Source: an uncultured Sphaerochaeta sp. (GTDB taxonomy: Bacteria > Spirochaetota > Spirochaetia > Sphaerochaetales > Sphaerochaetaceae). From it: a DNA stretch of 64,000 nt. The position numbers and the translations under genes are program-made. Below, piece by piece: positions 25,779 through 34,219 of the stretch. The notes under the pieces are model-generated. The model worked only from the letters and a program-made list of their open reading frames with translations. It was not told the DNA's origin and did not search any database. How positions within the stretch are numbered: the stretch's first letter is position 1; every line of letters starts with the position of its first letter. The stretch covers positions 1,364,001-1,428,000 of the forward strand of contig NZ_OY762555.1 of NCBI RefSeq assembly GCF_963666015.1. Direction: 5' to 3'.

Positions 25779-27200
25779 ATGCCAACCATCAGATTAGGGT
25801 ATGCACCCACCCGCAGAAGTATCTTCAGTGCACCGGATGCCATTAAATATCGTAACCTCACTCGAGATCGGCTTATTGAGCTCGGCATCGAATTTGTAGA
25901 CATTACAGACATCAACGAGGAGGGGCTCCTCTATGATGACAAGGATATGGTAAAAATCCTTGAGAAGTTCAAAGCAGAGAAGGTGGATGGGCTCTTCCTC
26001 CCGCACTGCAACTTCGGCACTGAATATGTCTCAGCACGTCTTGCAAAGGAGCTGGGTGTTCCTGTTCTCCTCTGGGGCCCGCTGGATGAACGGCCAGAAC
26101 CCAATGGAGAGAGACTCAGGGATACCCAGTGCGGTCTCTTTGCCACCGGCAAAGTCCTTAGACGATTCAGAGTGCCTTTTACGTATATGACCAATTGCAG
26201 GCTCAGTGACCCAGTCTTCGAGCGTGGTATCCGTGACTTCCTTGCCGTCTGTAATACGGTAAAGACCTTCAAGTCCATCAGGATCCTCCAGATCTCCACC
26301 CGTCCCTACGACTTCATGACCACCATGTGCAATGAAGGGGAACTTCTGGAACGGTTCAACGTACAGCTTGCCCCTATCCCAATGCCTGAACTCATAGAAA
26401 CTGTCAAGAAATGCAAAACCGATGAGAAGGAAGCAGTGAACAAGGTCATCTCGTATGTCAAGGAGTCGATGATCATCCAGGTTACTGAGGAACAGCTGGA
26501 AACAGTGGCAGCCCTCAAGGTTGCAATGGCAAAGCTTCGTGAGCAGTATGGCTGTAACGCCGTTGCCATCCAGTGCTGGAATGCATTACAGGGAGAGCTG
26601 GGAATCATGCCGTGCGCTGCCAATGCCTTACTGAACGATGAAGGAGTTCCTGTGGTTTGTGAAACAGATATCCATGGGGCAATTACAGCGCTTTTGGTGG
26701 AAGCAGCCGGTATGGACAAGAGTCGGTCCTTCTTTGCCGACTGGACCATCCGTCACCCAGACATCCCCAACGGAGAACTTTTGCAACACTGTGGACCATG
26801 GCCAGTATCTGTGGCAAAAGAGAAACCCGTACTTGGCTATCCACTCGCATTCGACCACCCGGGAAGCCTTACAGCAGAAGCAAAAGGAGGGAACCTTACC
26901 CTTTGTCGATTCGACGGGGACAACGGCGAGTACTCACTATTACTCGGTAATGCAAAAGGCACATCTGGCCCTAAGGGTATGGGAACCTATCTCTGGATTG
27001 AAGTGGACAACATCAAACGCCTGGAAGAGAAAATTGTCACAGGTCCGTATATCCACCACTGTGTAGGCATTCACCAGAACATTGTCCCCATCCTCTATGA
27101 AGCCTGCAAGTATATCGGTATCAAGGCTGACTTCTATGATCCAATTGAGGAAGACGTACAGGCCTACCTCCGTGGGGAAGATGTCCCCAGCATGCAGTAA
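25779..27200 (+). CDS. L-fucose/L-arabinose isomerase-family protein
   Basis: A 473-residue protein of the fucose/arabinose isomerase-like superfamily. Conserved elements include LPHCNFGTEYVSA, LLWGPLDERPEP, and the C-terminal-half segment AIQCWNALQGELGI followed by VVCETDIHGAIT, where the Glu and Asp are candidate metal ligands. The family interconverts aldoses and ketoses, though several members have other activities. I start at ATG 25779 (MPTIRLGYAP), which has AAGGAG seven bases upstream. It leads an operon with a split transketolase and an FGGY kinase, so it probably makes the ketose they use. The sugar is not identifiable. Confidence 0.8.
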   Translation: MPTIRLGYAPTRRSIFSAPDAIKYRNLTRDRLIELGIEFVDITDINEEGLLYDDKDMVKILEKFKAEKVDGLFLPHCNFGTEYVSARLAKELGVPVLLWGPLDERPEPNGERLRDTQCGLFATGKVLRRFRVPFTYMTNCRLSDPVFERGIRDFLAVCNTVKTFKSIRILQISTRPYDFMTTMCNEGELLERFNVQLAPIPMPELIETVKKCKTDEKEAVNKVISYVKESMIIQVTEEQLETVAALKVAMAKLREQYGCNAVAIQCWNALQGELGIMPCAANALLNDEGVPVVCETDIHGAITALLVEAAGMDKSRSFFADWTIRHPDIPNGELLQHCGPWPVSVAKEKPVLGYPLAFDHPGSLTAEAKGGNLTLCRFDGDNGEYSLLLGNAKGTSGPKGMGTYLWIEVDNIKRLEEKIVTGPYIHHCVGIHQNIVPILYEACKYIGIKADFYDPIEEDVQAYLRGEDVPSMQ

Positions 27201-27212
27201 AAGAGGATGGTA

Positions 27213-28046
27213 ATGACAATACAAGAACTCAAGCAACAAGCACTTGAAATTAGAAAATCCCTGCTTTCCATGATTTATCAAGCGAAAACAGGGCATACCG
27301 GCGGAGCTCTCAGCTCCACCGACCTGATCACAGCACTCTACTTTGAAGTCATGAACATTGATCCTTCCAACCCCAAGTGGGAAGGAAGGGATTACTTCAT
27401 CCTCTCCAAGGGTCATAGTGTAGAAGGATACCTATCGGCACTTGCCAAGCGTGGATTCTTCGATGAGAAACTGCTCTCCACCTTTTGCCAATACAAGAGT
27501 CCACTGATCGGACATCCCAACAACAAGATACCCGGTATAGAGATGAATACCGGAGCCTTGGGACATGGCCTTTCCATCTCAGTAGGCATAGCAATTGGTT
27601 TGAAGAAAGACAAGAAGACCAATAGAGTCTTCACCTTGATGGGAGACGGAGAACTTGCTGAAGGATCGGTCTGGGAAGCTGCGATGGCAGCAAGCCATTA
27701 CAAACTGGACAATATGGTTGCAATCATTGACAGAAATCATCTGCAGATATCAGGTTCGACTGAAGATGTAATGGGACTGGAGCCACTTGCCCAGCGCTGG
27801 GCAAGCTTTGGCTGGGAGGTGAAGGAAATCAATGGGAACTCCATGACCGAGGTAGTGAATACGCTCAAGGCTGCGCCGTTCAAGGAGAATAAACCCTCTC
27901 TGATCATAGCCCATACCACAAAAGGGAAAGGGGTCAAGGAGATGGAAGACATCCCCTCCTGGCACCATGGAGTTCCAAACCAAAACATGTATGAGCAAGC
28001 CATGCTCGACTTTGAATCCATGGAGAAGGAGCTACAGAATGTCTGA
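27213..28046 (+). CDS. Transketolase, N-terminal subunit (isomerase locus)
   Basis: A 277-residue N-terminal half with TGHTGGALS near residues 26-34, GDG at 144-146 and the normal DRNHLQISG loop. I chose ATG 27213, six bases after AGAGG; ATG 27207 is possible. The gene overlaps the C-terminal subunit by 8 bp. It is clearly diverged from the copies at 1054 and 8802 and from those at 40992 and 48113, so it represents a third type. Confidence 0.92.
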   Translation: MTIQELKQQALEIRKSLLSMIYQAKTGHTGGALSSTDLITALYFEVMNIDPSNPKWEGRDYFILSKGHSVEGYLSALAKRGFFDEKLLSTFCQYKSPLIGHPNNKIPGIEMNTGALGHGLSISVGIAIGLKKDKKTNRVFTLMGDGELAEGSVWEAAMAASHYKLDNMVAIIDRNHLQISGSTEDVMGLEPLAQRWASFGWEVKEINGNSMTEVVNTLKAAPFKENKPSLIIAHTTKGKGVKEMEDIPSWHHGVPNQNMYEQAMLDFESMEKELQNV

Positions 28047-28995
28047 ATACCGTGCCTGCAGGGAGGCTTACACCACAGCTCTCCTCGCCCTCGCCAAGAA
28101 AGACCCCTCGATCATCGTCATAAGCAGTGATGCTCGTGGATCATGTTCCTTGAATACGTTCGTAGAGACCCTACCCGATCAATTCGTTGAGATCGGTATC
28201 GCTGAACAGAATGAAATCGGTGTGGCAGCAGGCCTCTCGGTAGTTGGCAAAAATCCATTTGTATGTGCACCTGCCTGCTTCCTGACAGCAAGAAGTCTCG
28301 AACAACTTAAAGTTGATGTAGCCTACTCCCACCAGAATGTGAAGGTTCTGGGAGTGAGCGGAGGAGTGAGCTACGGAGCCCTCGGTTCCAGCCATCACAC
28401 CCTGCATGATATCGCAACGCTACGTTGCATCCCTGACCTTACCATTATCCTCCCCAGCGATGCCGTGCAAACAGAAGAGGTTGTGAGGGCCATCGCGCAA
28501 GAAAAGGGTGCTTTCTTCATCAGGATAGGAAGAGAGAAAATTCCCCAGATATACACTGAGGAGCTGGGAGTAAAACCCTTTACCTTGGGAAAAGCCAATA
28601 CCCTACGAGAAGGAACAACCGTTACCCTGGTTAGTTGCGGAGAACTTGTCTACCATACCCTTGAGGCAGCGAAGATCCTCAATGATGAGGGAATAGAAGC
28701 CAGAGTTCTCGACATGGCTACCATTAAACCGTTTGATGAAAAGGCGATCATCAAGGCTGCCAAGGAGACTGGTGCACTGGTGACAATAGAAGAACATAGT
28801 ATCAATGGAGGACTGGGAGCTACAGTCAGCCAGATTGTCTGCGCCAATCATCCTGTACCGGTGAAGACCCTTGCCTTCCCAGATGCATACCTGGTTACAG
28901 GGAACAGCCTTGAACTGTTTGCCCATTATGGCCTTGATGCCATGGGTATTGCAGCCTCCACAAAGACTTTCATTTCCCAGGTGAGTACCCTATGA
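28039..28995 (+). CDS. Transketolase, C-terminal subunit (isomerase locus)
   Basis: A 318-residue protein with the activating glutamate in GIAEQNE and the C-terminal segment TIEEHSINGGLG. ATG 28039 has AAGGAG eight bases upstream, and the start lies inside the end of the N-terminal subunit gene. It overlaps the kinase by 4 bp (ATGA), so isomerase, transketolase and kinase are probably made in step. Confidence 0.92.
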   Translation: MSEYRACREAYTTALLALAKKDPSIIVISSDARGSCSLNTFVETLPDQFVEIGIAEQNEIGVAAGLSVVGKNPFVCAPACFLTARSLEQLKVDVAYSHQNVKVLGVSGGVSYGALGSSHHTLHDIATLRCIPDLTIILPSDAVQTEEVVRAIAQEKGAFFIRIGREKIPQIYTEELGVKPFTLGKANTLREGTTVTLVSCGELVYHTLEAAKILNDEGIEARVLDMATIKPFDEKAIIKAAKETGALVTIEEHSINGGLGATVSQIVCANHPVPVKTLAFPDAYLVTGNSLELFAHYGLDAMGIAASTKTFISQVSTL

Positions 28996-30458
28996 GTGAA
29001 CAATTCATCCTTGCATTCGACCAGAGCACATCAACCACAAAGGCCCTGCTTTTCGACCAGAAGGGTGCTTTGAAGGGACGTTCAGATGTACCCCACCGTC
29101 AGATTATCAATGACCAGGGATGGGTGGAACATGATGCTGAACAGATTATCAAGAACCTCTTCTTGGCTGCAAGGAACCTATTGGAAAGCACATCGATAGA
29201 CCGCAGCCTTATCAAGACTGTGGCGATCAGCAACCAACGGGAAACTGCTGTTGCGTGGGACAGGAACAGCGGAAAACCGCTCTATCATGCCATTGTCTGG
29301 CAATGTGGGAGAGCAAAGGACATCTGTACGGCACTGGAAAAAGACAAGGATGAAATTCACAGGAGAACCGGGCTGCACCTCTCCCCCTACTTCAGTGCTG
29401 CCAAGTTTGCCTGGATGCTCCAGAACGTTACGGCAGTAAGAGGGGCTGCAAAGGCAGGAGATCTGGTGCTTTCAACTATGGACAGTTATGTTCTCTATCA
29501 CCTGAGCAGGGAAAAAGCAGTCCGAAGTGAATACTCCAATGCCTCTCGTACTCAGCTACTGAATATTACCGATCTTACCTGGGATGAGAAGGTGGCTTCA
29601 CTCTTTGGCATCCCAACAGAAAGCCTTCCCGAACTGTGTGACTCAAACGCTCTTTTCGGACATACCGACCTAGGGGGTATATTGCCAGAGGAAGTTCCCA
29701 TCCATGCAATGCTTGGGGACTCACAAGGAGCGCTCTATGCACAAGGGTGTAATTTCAATGGCATGACCAAAGCCACCTATGGCACGGGATCCTCCATCAT
29801 GATGAACATCGGGCAAATACCGGTACTCTGTGAAGACCTGGTCACCAGCCTTGCTTGGGGGATTGATGGAAAGGTCACCTACGTTCTGGAAGGGAACATC
29901 AACTACAGCGGAGCGACAATCTCATACCTGGTTGAAGATCTTGAGCTCATAGGCTCAGCAAAGGAAGCGGGAATTCTGGCAGGGCAAGCCAAGGACATAG
30001 AAGGTCTCTACATGGTGCCAGCCTTCAGCGGTTTGGGGGCACCCTATTGGGACCCTGAGGCGAGAGCAATAATTGTTGGATTGGACAGGCGATGCAAGAA
30101 AGCAGAACTGGTCAAGGCAGCAGAAGAATCGATCGCCTATCAAATCGCAGACATTGTCTTCTTGATGAAAAAACATGCAAAGCAAGAAATAACCAGCCTC
30201 CGAGTTGATGGTGGGCCTACCAACGATACATTCCTCATGCAGGCCCAGAGTGATATCATCGGTTGTGAAGTTCGCGTTGCCGCATTGGAGGAATTGAGTG
30301 GACAGGGACCAGCGCTAATCGCAGCAAAGGCAGTAGGCATCCTGGAAGAAGAGCAACTCCCAGCAAAAGCACTCTATCAACCAGTGATGAGCGATACAGA
30401 GAGAGAAAAACGGTATAAAGGATGGAAAAAGGCAGTCAGCAAAGCCTTATCGTCTTAA
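28992..30458 (+). CDS. FGGY-family carbohydrate kinase (glycerol kinase-like)
   Basis: A 488-residue FGGY kinase. LAFDQSTSTTKALLFD is the phosphate-1 motif, HRQIINDQGWVEHDAEQI resembles glycerol kinase, YGTGSSIMMNIG and the C-terminal LRVDGGPTNDTFLMQAQSDI complete the ATP-binding fold. Members phosphorylate glycerol, erythritol, xylulose and other polyols or ketoses; the glycerol kinase-like N-terminus favours a small linear substrate. It is the last gene of the operon. Its stop codon shares the palindrome TTAA with the stop of the convergent transaldolase-like gene. Confidence 0.88.
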   Translation: MSEQFILAFDQSTSTTKALLFDQKGALKGRSDVPHRQIINDQGWVEHDAEQIIKNLFLAARNLLESTSIDRSLIKTVAISNQRETAVAWDRNSGKPLYHAIVWQCGRAKDICTALEKDKDEIHRRTGLHLSPYFSAAKFAWMLQNVTAVRGAAKAGDLVLSTMDSYVLYHLSREKAVRSEYSNASRTQLLNITDLTWDEKVASLFGIPTESLPELCDSNALFGHTDLGGILPEEVPIHAMLGDSQGALYAQGCNFNGMTKATYGTGSSIMMNIGQIPVLCEDLVTSLAWGIDGKVTYVLEGNINYSGATISYLVEDLELIGSAKEAGILAGQAKDIEGLYMVPAFSGLGAPYWDPEARAIIVGLDRRCKKAELVKAAEESIAYQIADIVFLMKKHAKQEITSLRVDGGPTNDTFLMQAQSDIIGCEVRVAALEELSGQGPALIAAKAVGILEEEQLPAKALYQPVMSDTEREKRYKGWKKAVSKALSS

Positions 30459-31132
30459 AGCTCTAAAAGAGTCTTCTCCCCGAATACAGATTTCCAATCC
30501 CTGGAGAAGTCATCAACTGCCTGGCTGATGGAAGGCATCGCCAATCCGGTAGAAAGCAGCTCTGGGCGGACCGTGCACACCCCAGCCCCATTGGCGTAGG
30601 CACTGGTCACCTCACTGATGTTCCTGAAACTTGCAGCGAGGACCTGGGTTGTGCTGGTATTCGTCCAAAGGAACCCAGACAGTTCCTTGATAACGCGTTT
30701 TGCATCGATATCCAGATTGAGCATCCGATCATAGAATACTGCAATATAACGGGCCCCACTGAGCATGGCCAGAATGCCTTGCATAGTGGAAAATACGGTC
30801 GTCCCAGTGACAGCAATCCCTTCTGAGGTGAGTTGTTTGATCACCTTCAAGCCACACTCGGTAACAGGAACGGCAATGCAGGTTTTCTCACCAAGCAAAG
30901 AGACTAAGTGATGGGCCTCCTTGATCATGGTGGACTCATCACAACCCATGACCTGGATATGCAACTCCCGCTTTTCCCCAATCATCTCCCTGATACGTCT
31001 CAAGTGGGAGAGAACGGCGCCTCCTTCAATGGTGCTGAGCATGGTGGGGTTGGTGGTTACCCCTTTGATGGGGTAATGCTCCAAAGCATGTGAAATTGCC
31101 GAAAGGTCGGCACTATCGAGTAGTAGATCCAT
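30455..31132 (-). CDS. Transaldolase/fructose-6-phosphate aldolase-like protein without Schiff-base lysine
   Basis: A 225-residue protein of the FSA/TalC small transaldolase family. Asp6, the TTNP motif with Asn28, Gln60 and LAASFRN are conserved. The catalytic lysine, which in FSA lies in a VKVPVT context, is replaced: the sequence here reads CIAVPVT, with Ala87 in that position, read directly as GCC in the DNA. Either the chemistry differs or the protein is not an aldolase. ATG 31130-31132 has GAGGAG upstream. It converges on the FGGY kinase and is divergent from the AraC regulator. Confidence 0.85.
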   Translation of the reverse strand: MDLLLDSADLSAISHALEHYPIKGVTTNPTMLSTIEGGAVLSHLRRIREMIGEKRELHIQVMGCDESTMIKEAHHLVSLLGEKTCIAVPVTECGLKVIKQLTSEGIAVTGTTVFSTMQGILAMLSGARYIAVFYDRMLNLDIDAKRVIKELSGFLWTNTSTTQVLAASFRNISEVTSAYANGAGVCTVRPELLSTGLAMPSISQAVDDFSRDWKSVFGEKTLLEL

Positions 31133-31236
31133 AGCTTGGTTTCTCCTCACGACAAGTGTGCCATACAAGGATGATGAGAACAACTATCTCCCCGGTAGTT
31201 CTTGACAAAGCCTGCAGGATGCACAACCATTTTGCT

Positions 31237-32100
31237 ATGATTGATTCCATCTTGTCAGACACCTCGTACTTTTGGGAACCTACCATGCAGTTGAAGGTCA
31301 TCAAGCGTGATCCGGAAATTCCTTACCGGTTGCACAGCCATGAGTTCAATGAATTGGTATTCGTGGTAAGTGGGCGTGGGATAAATTTCACCAAGAGCGA
31401 ACAGCAACCACTCCAAGAGGGATCGATTTTCTTCATCCCACCTGGTGTTGAACACGGGTACAAGGATGTGGAGAATCTGGTGCTCTACAACATCATCTAT
31501 GCAAGGAACCTACTAGGAAGAAAGTTTCTCGACCTGCCCTCCCTTCCAGGTTATTGCTCTATTTTCATGGAAACCCAGAAAATCCCCTATCTCTTACTCT
31601 CTCCTTCCCAAACTGCTGAACTCATTCCCTTGATCCAGATGATGGAGAAAGAAGCTGATGACCAGAGTTATGGCTCTGGGTCCCGACCTCTGGCACTCGC
31701 ATATCTGATTGAGTTGATCATTTCGCTCTCCCGTATCTGGGACCAAACACCACGAGAGACCAACCAGGGAACCCGAAGGCTCTGGGAAGTCATCTCTTAT
31801 ATGGATCAGCATCTTGATACCAGCCTCGCAACAGAGGAGCTGGTGGAAGTGGCAAATATGAGCACAAGCACATTAAACCGGCTCTTCAAGCAGAGTACTG
31901 GCCTCTCCCCCATTGAGTTCCACATCCATAAGCGTGTTGCACACGCCTGTACCCTTATCCAGAGACGTGGACTTTCCATGTCACAGATAAGTGAGGCGTG
32001 TGGATTTAAGGATCCGAACTACTTCAGCAGGCAATTCAGGAAGGTCATGGGCATGAGCCCAAAACAATACCAGCGAATTTTCACCAGCCGTTTCACCTAA
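31237..32100 (+). CDS. AraC-family transcriptional regulator (RhaR/RhaS-like)
   Basis: A regulator of about 287 residues. The N-terminal cupin has LHSHEFNELVFVVSGRG and FIPPGVEHGY, resembling the rhamnose activators RhaS/RhaR. The C-terminal AraC double helix-turn-helix ends with CGFKDPNYFSRQFRKVMGMSPKQYQ. The start is uncertain: 31237 gives a family-like N-terminus, 31285 is an alternative, and neither has a good ribosome-binding site. It probably activates neighbouring genes, the divergent transaldolase-like gene or the kinase operon being the nearest candidates. Confidence 0.85.
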   Translation: MIDSILSDTSYFWEPTMQLKVIKRDPEIPYRLHSHEFNELVFVVSGRGINFTKSEQQPLQEGSIFFIPPGVEHGYKDVENLVLYNIIYARNLLGRKFLDLPSLPGYCSIFMETQKIPYLLLSPSQTAELIPLIQMMEKEADDQSYGSGSRPLALAYLIELIISLSRIWDQTPRETNQGTRRLWEVISYMDQHLDTSLATEELVEVANMSTSTLNRLFKQSTGLSPIEFHIHKRVAHACTLIQRRGLSMSQISEACGFKDPNYFSRQFRKVMGMSPKQYQRIFTSRFT

Positions 32101-32103
32101 TAC

Positions 32104-32478
32104 TTATTTTTTCTCAGGGACAATTTCAATCCAGTACCCATCAGGGTCAACGATGAAGTAGATTCCCATCTGCTTGTTTTCGAAAATGATGCAATCCATC
32201 GCACGGTGTTTCTCCCGTGCACCTTCCAGGTCATCGGTCTCGAATGCAAGATGAAATTCATTGTCTCCAAGGTTGTAAGAGTCTTTCTCCCAGTTCTTTA
32301 GCCAAGTCAGTTCAAGCTGGTGCTTCGAAGATCCATCTCCTAGAAAAACCAGGATGAAGGAACCATCAGAGGCTTCCTTTCTCCTCACTTCCACAAGCCC
32401 TAACGCCTCTTTATAGAATGCTAGGGATGTATCAAGATCCATAACATTGAAATTATTATGAGCGAAATGAAACTGCAT
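32104..32478 (-). CDS. VOC-family protein (glyoxalase I-like)
   Basis: A 124-residue vicinal-oxygen-chelate protein with the paired beta-alpha-beta units of lactoylglutathione lyase. His, Glu and similar ligands lie at HFAHNNFNVMD, HQLELTWL, EFHLAFETDD and DPDGYWIEIVPE. ATG 32476-32478 has GGAGG six bases upstream and shares its A with the TAA of the metallo-beta-lactamase gene. It may detoxify methylglyoxal; a role in sugar isomerisation cannot be excluded. Confidence 0.82.
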   Translation of the reverse strand: MQFHFAHNNFNVMDLDTSLAFYKEALGLVEVRRKEASDGSFILVFLGDGSSKHQLELTWLKNWEKDSYNLGDNEFHLAFETDDLEGAREKHRAMDCIIFENKQMGIYFIVDPDGYWIEIVPEKK

Positions 32479-33158
32479 TATATCCTCCATGTTTGTGGGA
32501 CGGTATCTAGAAGAATTACTTCCTTGACACGATCTCCAAGCTCTTTCTGTAATTTACTGCATACTGAATAATCTTCCCACATATGCATGGGAACAAGTGT
32601 ATCTACCGGCACTGCCTGGACCAAATCTTTTGCCCCTAGGCTGTAATAAGCACCTAAACGTGGATCGACAGGTACGAAGGCAAGGTCCAGATGAGAAGGG
32701 AGAAGAGCCAACTCCTTTTGGTAGTTATCGGCCATCTCCTCGTTGTACTGCTTACTCTCCCCTTCCCAGTGCCAATGATTCAGGTCACCGGCAAAGTAGA
32801 TGGTGTTTCCCTCAACCTCCACAACAAAGGCCACCCCTTCATCAGTACTCTTGAGTGTCTTGACTACGATTCCTTCCACAATGTCCTCCTCATACGGGCC
32901 CATCGGGTTGATGGTACAAGAGAAGGGGATATCTGTTGGAGGAATATCGGAGGAGAGGAAGAAAACGGTATGACCCTTCCTATCTGCAAGCGAAAAGATG
33001 GACGAGTCATAATGGTCAGCATGCCGATGGCTTGCAAATACCATCAACGGCTTGGTATCAGAAGGAAGGCTCACTGTACCTTTGGTGTAATCAAAAAGCA
33101 GGAGATACGCATCCGTTTCCACTAAGAAGGCACTATGCCCAAGGAATGTACAATTCAT
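32478..33158 (-). CDS. Metallo-beta-lactamase-fold hydrolase (UlaG/L-ascorbate lactonase-like or Zn-dependent)
   Basis: A 226-residue MBL-fold protein. The metal motif HRHADH is followed by YFAGDLNHW and a late VPMHMW, which fits the Zn-dependent hydrolase superfamily that includes UlaG-like lactonases. I start at ATG 33156-33158 (MNCTFLGH); a TTG start six codons upstream lacks a ribosome-binding site. It is coupled with the VOC gene downstream. The substrate is unknown; a lactone or thioester would fit both partners. Confidence 0.78.
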   Translation of the reverse strand: MNCTFLGHSAFLVETDAYLLLFDYTKGTVSLPSDTKPLMVFASHRHADHYDSSIFSLADRKGHTVFFLSSDIPPTDIPFSCTINPMGPYEEDIVEGIVVKTLKSTDEGVAFVVEVEGNTIYFAGDLNHWHWEGESKQYNEEMADNYQKELALLPSHLDLAFVPVDPRLGAYYSLGAKDLVQAVPVDTLVPMHMWEDYSVCSKLQKELGDRVKEVILLDTVPQTWRI

Positions 33159-33226
33159 AGTATAACCATGGACCAATTGCTGGTTGCTGTCAAGTTAGGT
33201 ATTGATCATTGAGTTAACTACTACGT

Positions 33227-33257
33227 AAAAGCGAAAGAGTAATAACTACTCTCCCGC
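33227..33257 (-). terminator. Rho-independent terminator after iolB
   Basis: GCGAAAGAGTA (33231-33241) pairs with TACTCTCCCGC (33247-33257) on the minus-strand RNA, using two G-U pairs over 11 positions, followed by TTTTACG. It is 22 bp past the iolB stop. Confidence 0.7.
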
Positions 33258-33278
33258 TTACCTGTTGGAAGTATGCGA

Positions 33279-34088
33279 CTACTCCATTACAGCAGGAATT
33301 TCAGGCCATACCTTCACCTCTTTCTCGAGTAACCAGGTATGCTCCTTTCTGTAGTAGCGGGTTGTCGGTAACCACTTGTCTCCAGGAAGATGAGGAATCA
33401 TCCAGACATAGTACATAGCATAGCCCGGAGCTGCACCTTGGCTATGGGTGGTATCAGGTTTGATCAATGAGGTGTCCCCATCATGGACAACAAAGGCATC
33501 CTCATCCAAGACCGAAATCCCAAACCCCTGCTTCGGGAAGAATCGATAGTGATAAATCTCCGGATGCGGATGATCATGAGGAGGATAACTTGACCATCGA
33601 CCGGGGTGGTTGATGACCTCCCCCATTACCATGTTCGAATAGGGAGCGCTCTCCCCGTCGAATACGGTCCGAACGGTACGATTGCTTGTCTCCTGCAGAA
33701 CACCCGCACCGAAGACTTCAGTCTTCACATCATCCTTGTCATAAAACCGTACGGGAAAGGACTGTTCGTTTTTGCACCGCTCAACAACCAGTTCACAGTC
33801 ACTCTCTGCCTTGATTGTTACTGCAACGGTGGAAGGGGCATGCAATACAACCGGTGACTCGTCAATACAACTTTGACGTTCACTAGTCGCGCTTCCCTCA
33901 TCCCAGGAGAAGGTAATCTTACCTCTCAAGAGCATCCATGCGCGTTCCAGGGGAAGTGTGCAACTGGTATGTTCTCCTGCCTTCAATTTCAGGATACCGA
34001 AATCGAGCAGCATCTCGCTATGTGGTCCATCAAGACTGGTGATGGATGTAAATCCCCAGTCGAATGGCTTCTGTTTCTGTACAATCAT
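33279..34088 (-). CDS. iolB: 5-deoxy-glucuronate isomerase
   Basis: A 269-residue bicupin of the IolB family. SYPPHDHPHPEIYHYRFFP carries the metal-binding histidines and glutamate, DGDTSLIKPDTTHSQGAAPGYAMYYVWMI the later ligands. It converts 5-deoxy-D-glucuronate to 2-deoxy-5-keto-D-gluconate in myo-inositol breakdown. ATG 34086-34088 has AGGAGG upstream. It stands alone on the minus strand with its own terminator, about 3 kb from iolG-iolD-iolE, which are on the plus strand. No iolC or iolJ is in the window. Confidence 0.9.
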   Translation of the reverse strand: MIVQKQKPFDWGFTSITSLDGPHSEMLLDFGILKLKAGEHTSCTLPLERAWMLLRGKITFSWDEGSATSERQSCIDESPVVLHAPSTVAVTIKAESDCELVVERCKNEQSFPVRFYDKDDVKTEVFGAGVLQETSNRTVRTVFDGESAPYSNMVMGEVINHPGRWSSYPPHDHPHPEIYHYRFFPKQGFGISVLDEDAFVVHDGDTSLIKPDTTHSQGAAPGYAMYYVWMIPHLPGDKWLPTTRYYRKEHTWLLEKEVKVWPEIPAVME

Positions 34089-34219
34089 GCAAAACCTCCT
34101 AGTGTCATAGTGAAATGATACGGGCATGGAAAAGATTATGCAACCTGAAACACATACACCCTACCTGCTGTCAAGCATTTGTAAGCTGTGGTATAGTGAG
34201 TTATGCGGAGGATTATTGT

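Noticed and set aside
32478..33176. TTG start at 33174-33176 for the metallo-beta-lactamase-fold protein
   Set aside because: It would add MVHGYT without a ribosome-binding site; the family N-terminus begins at the ATG six codons later.
34115..34219. Upstream extension of the discoidin-like gene
   Set aside because: No ribosome-binding site is found there, while ATG 34220 follows GGAGG; the extra residues look like translated promoter DNA.
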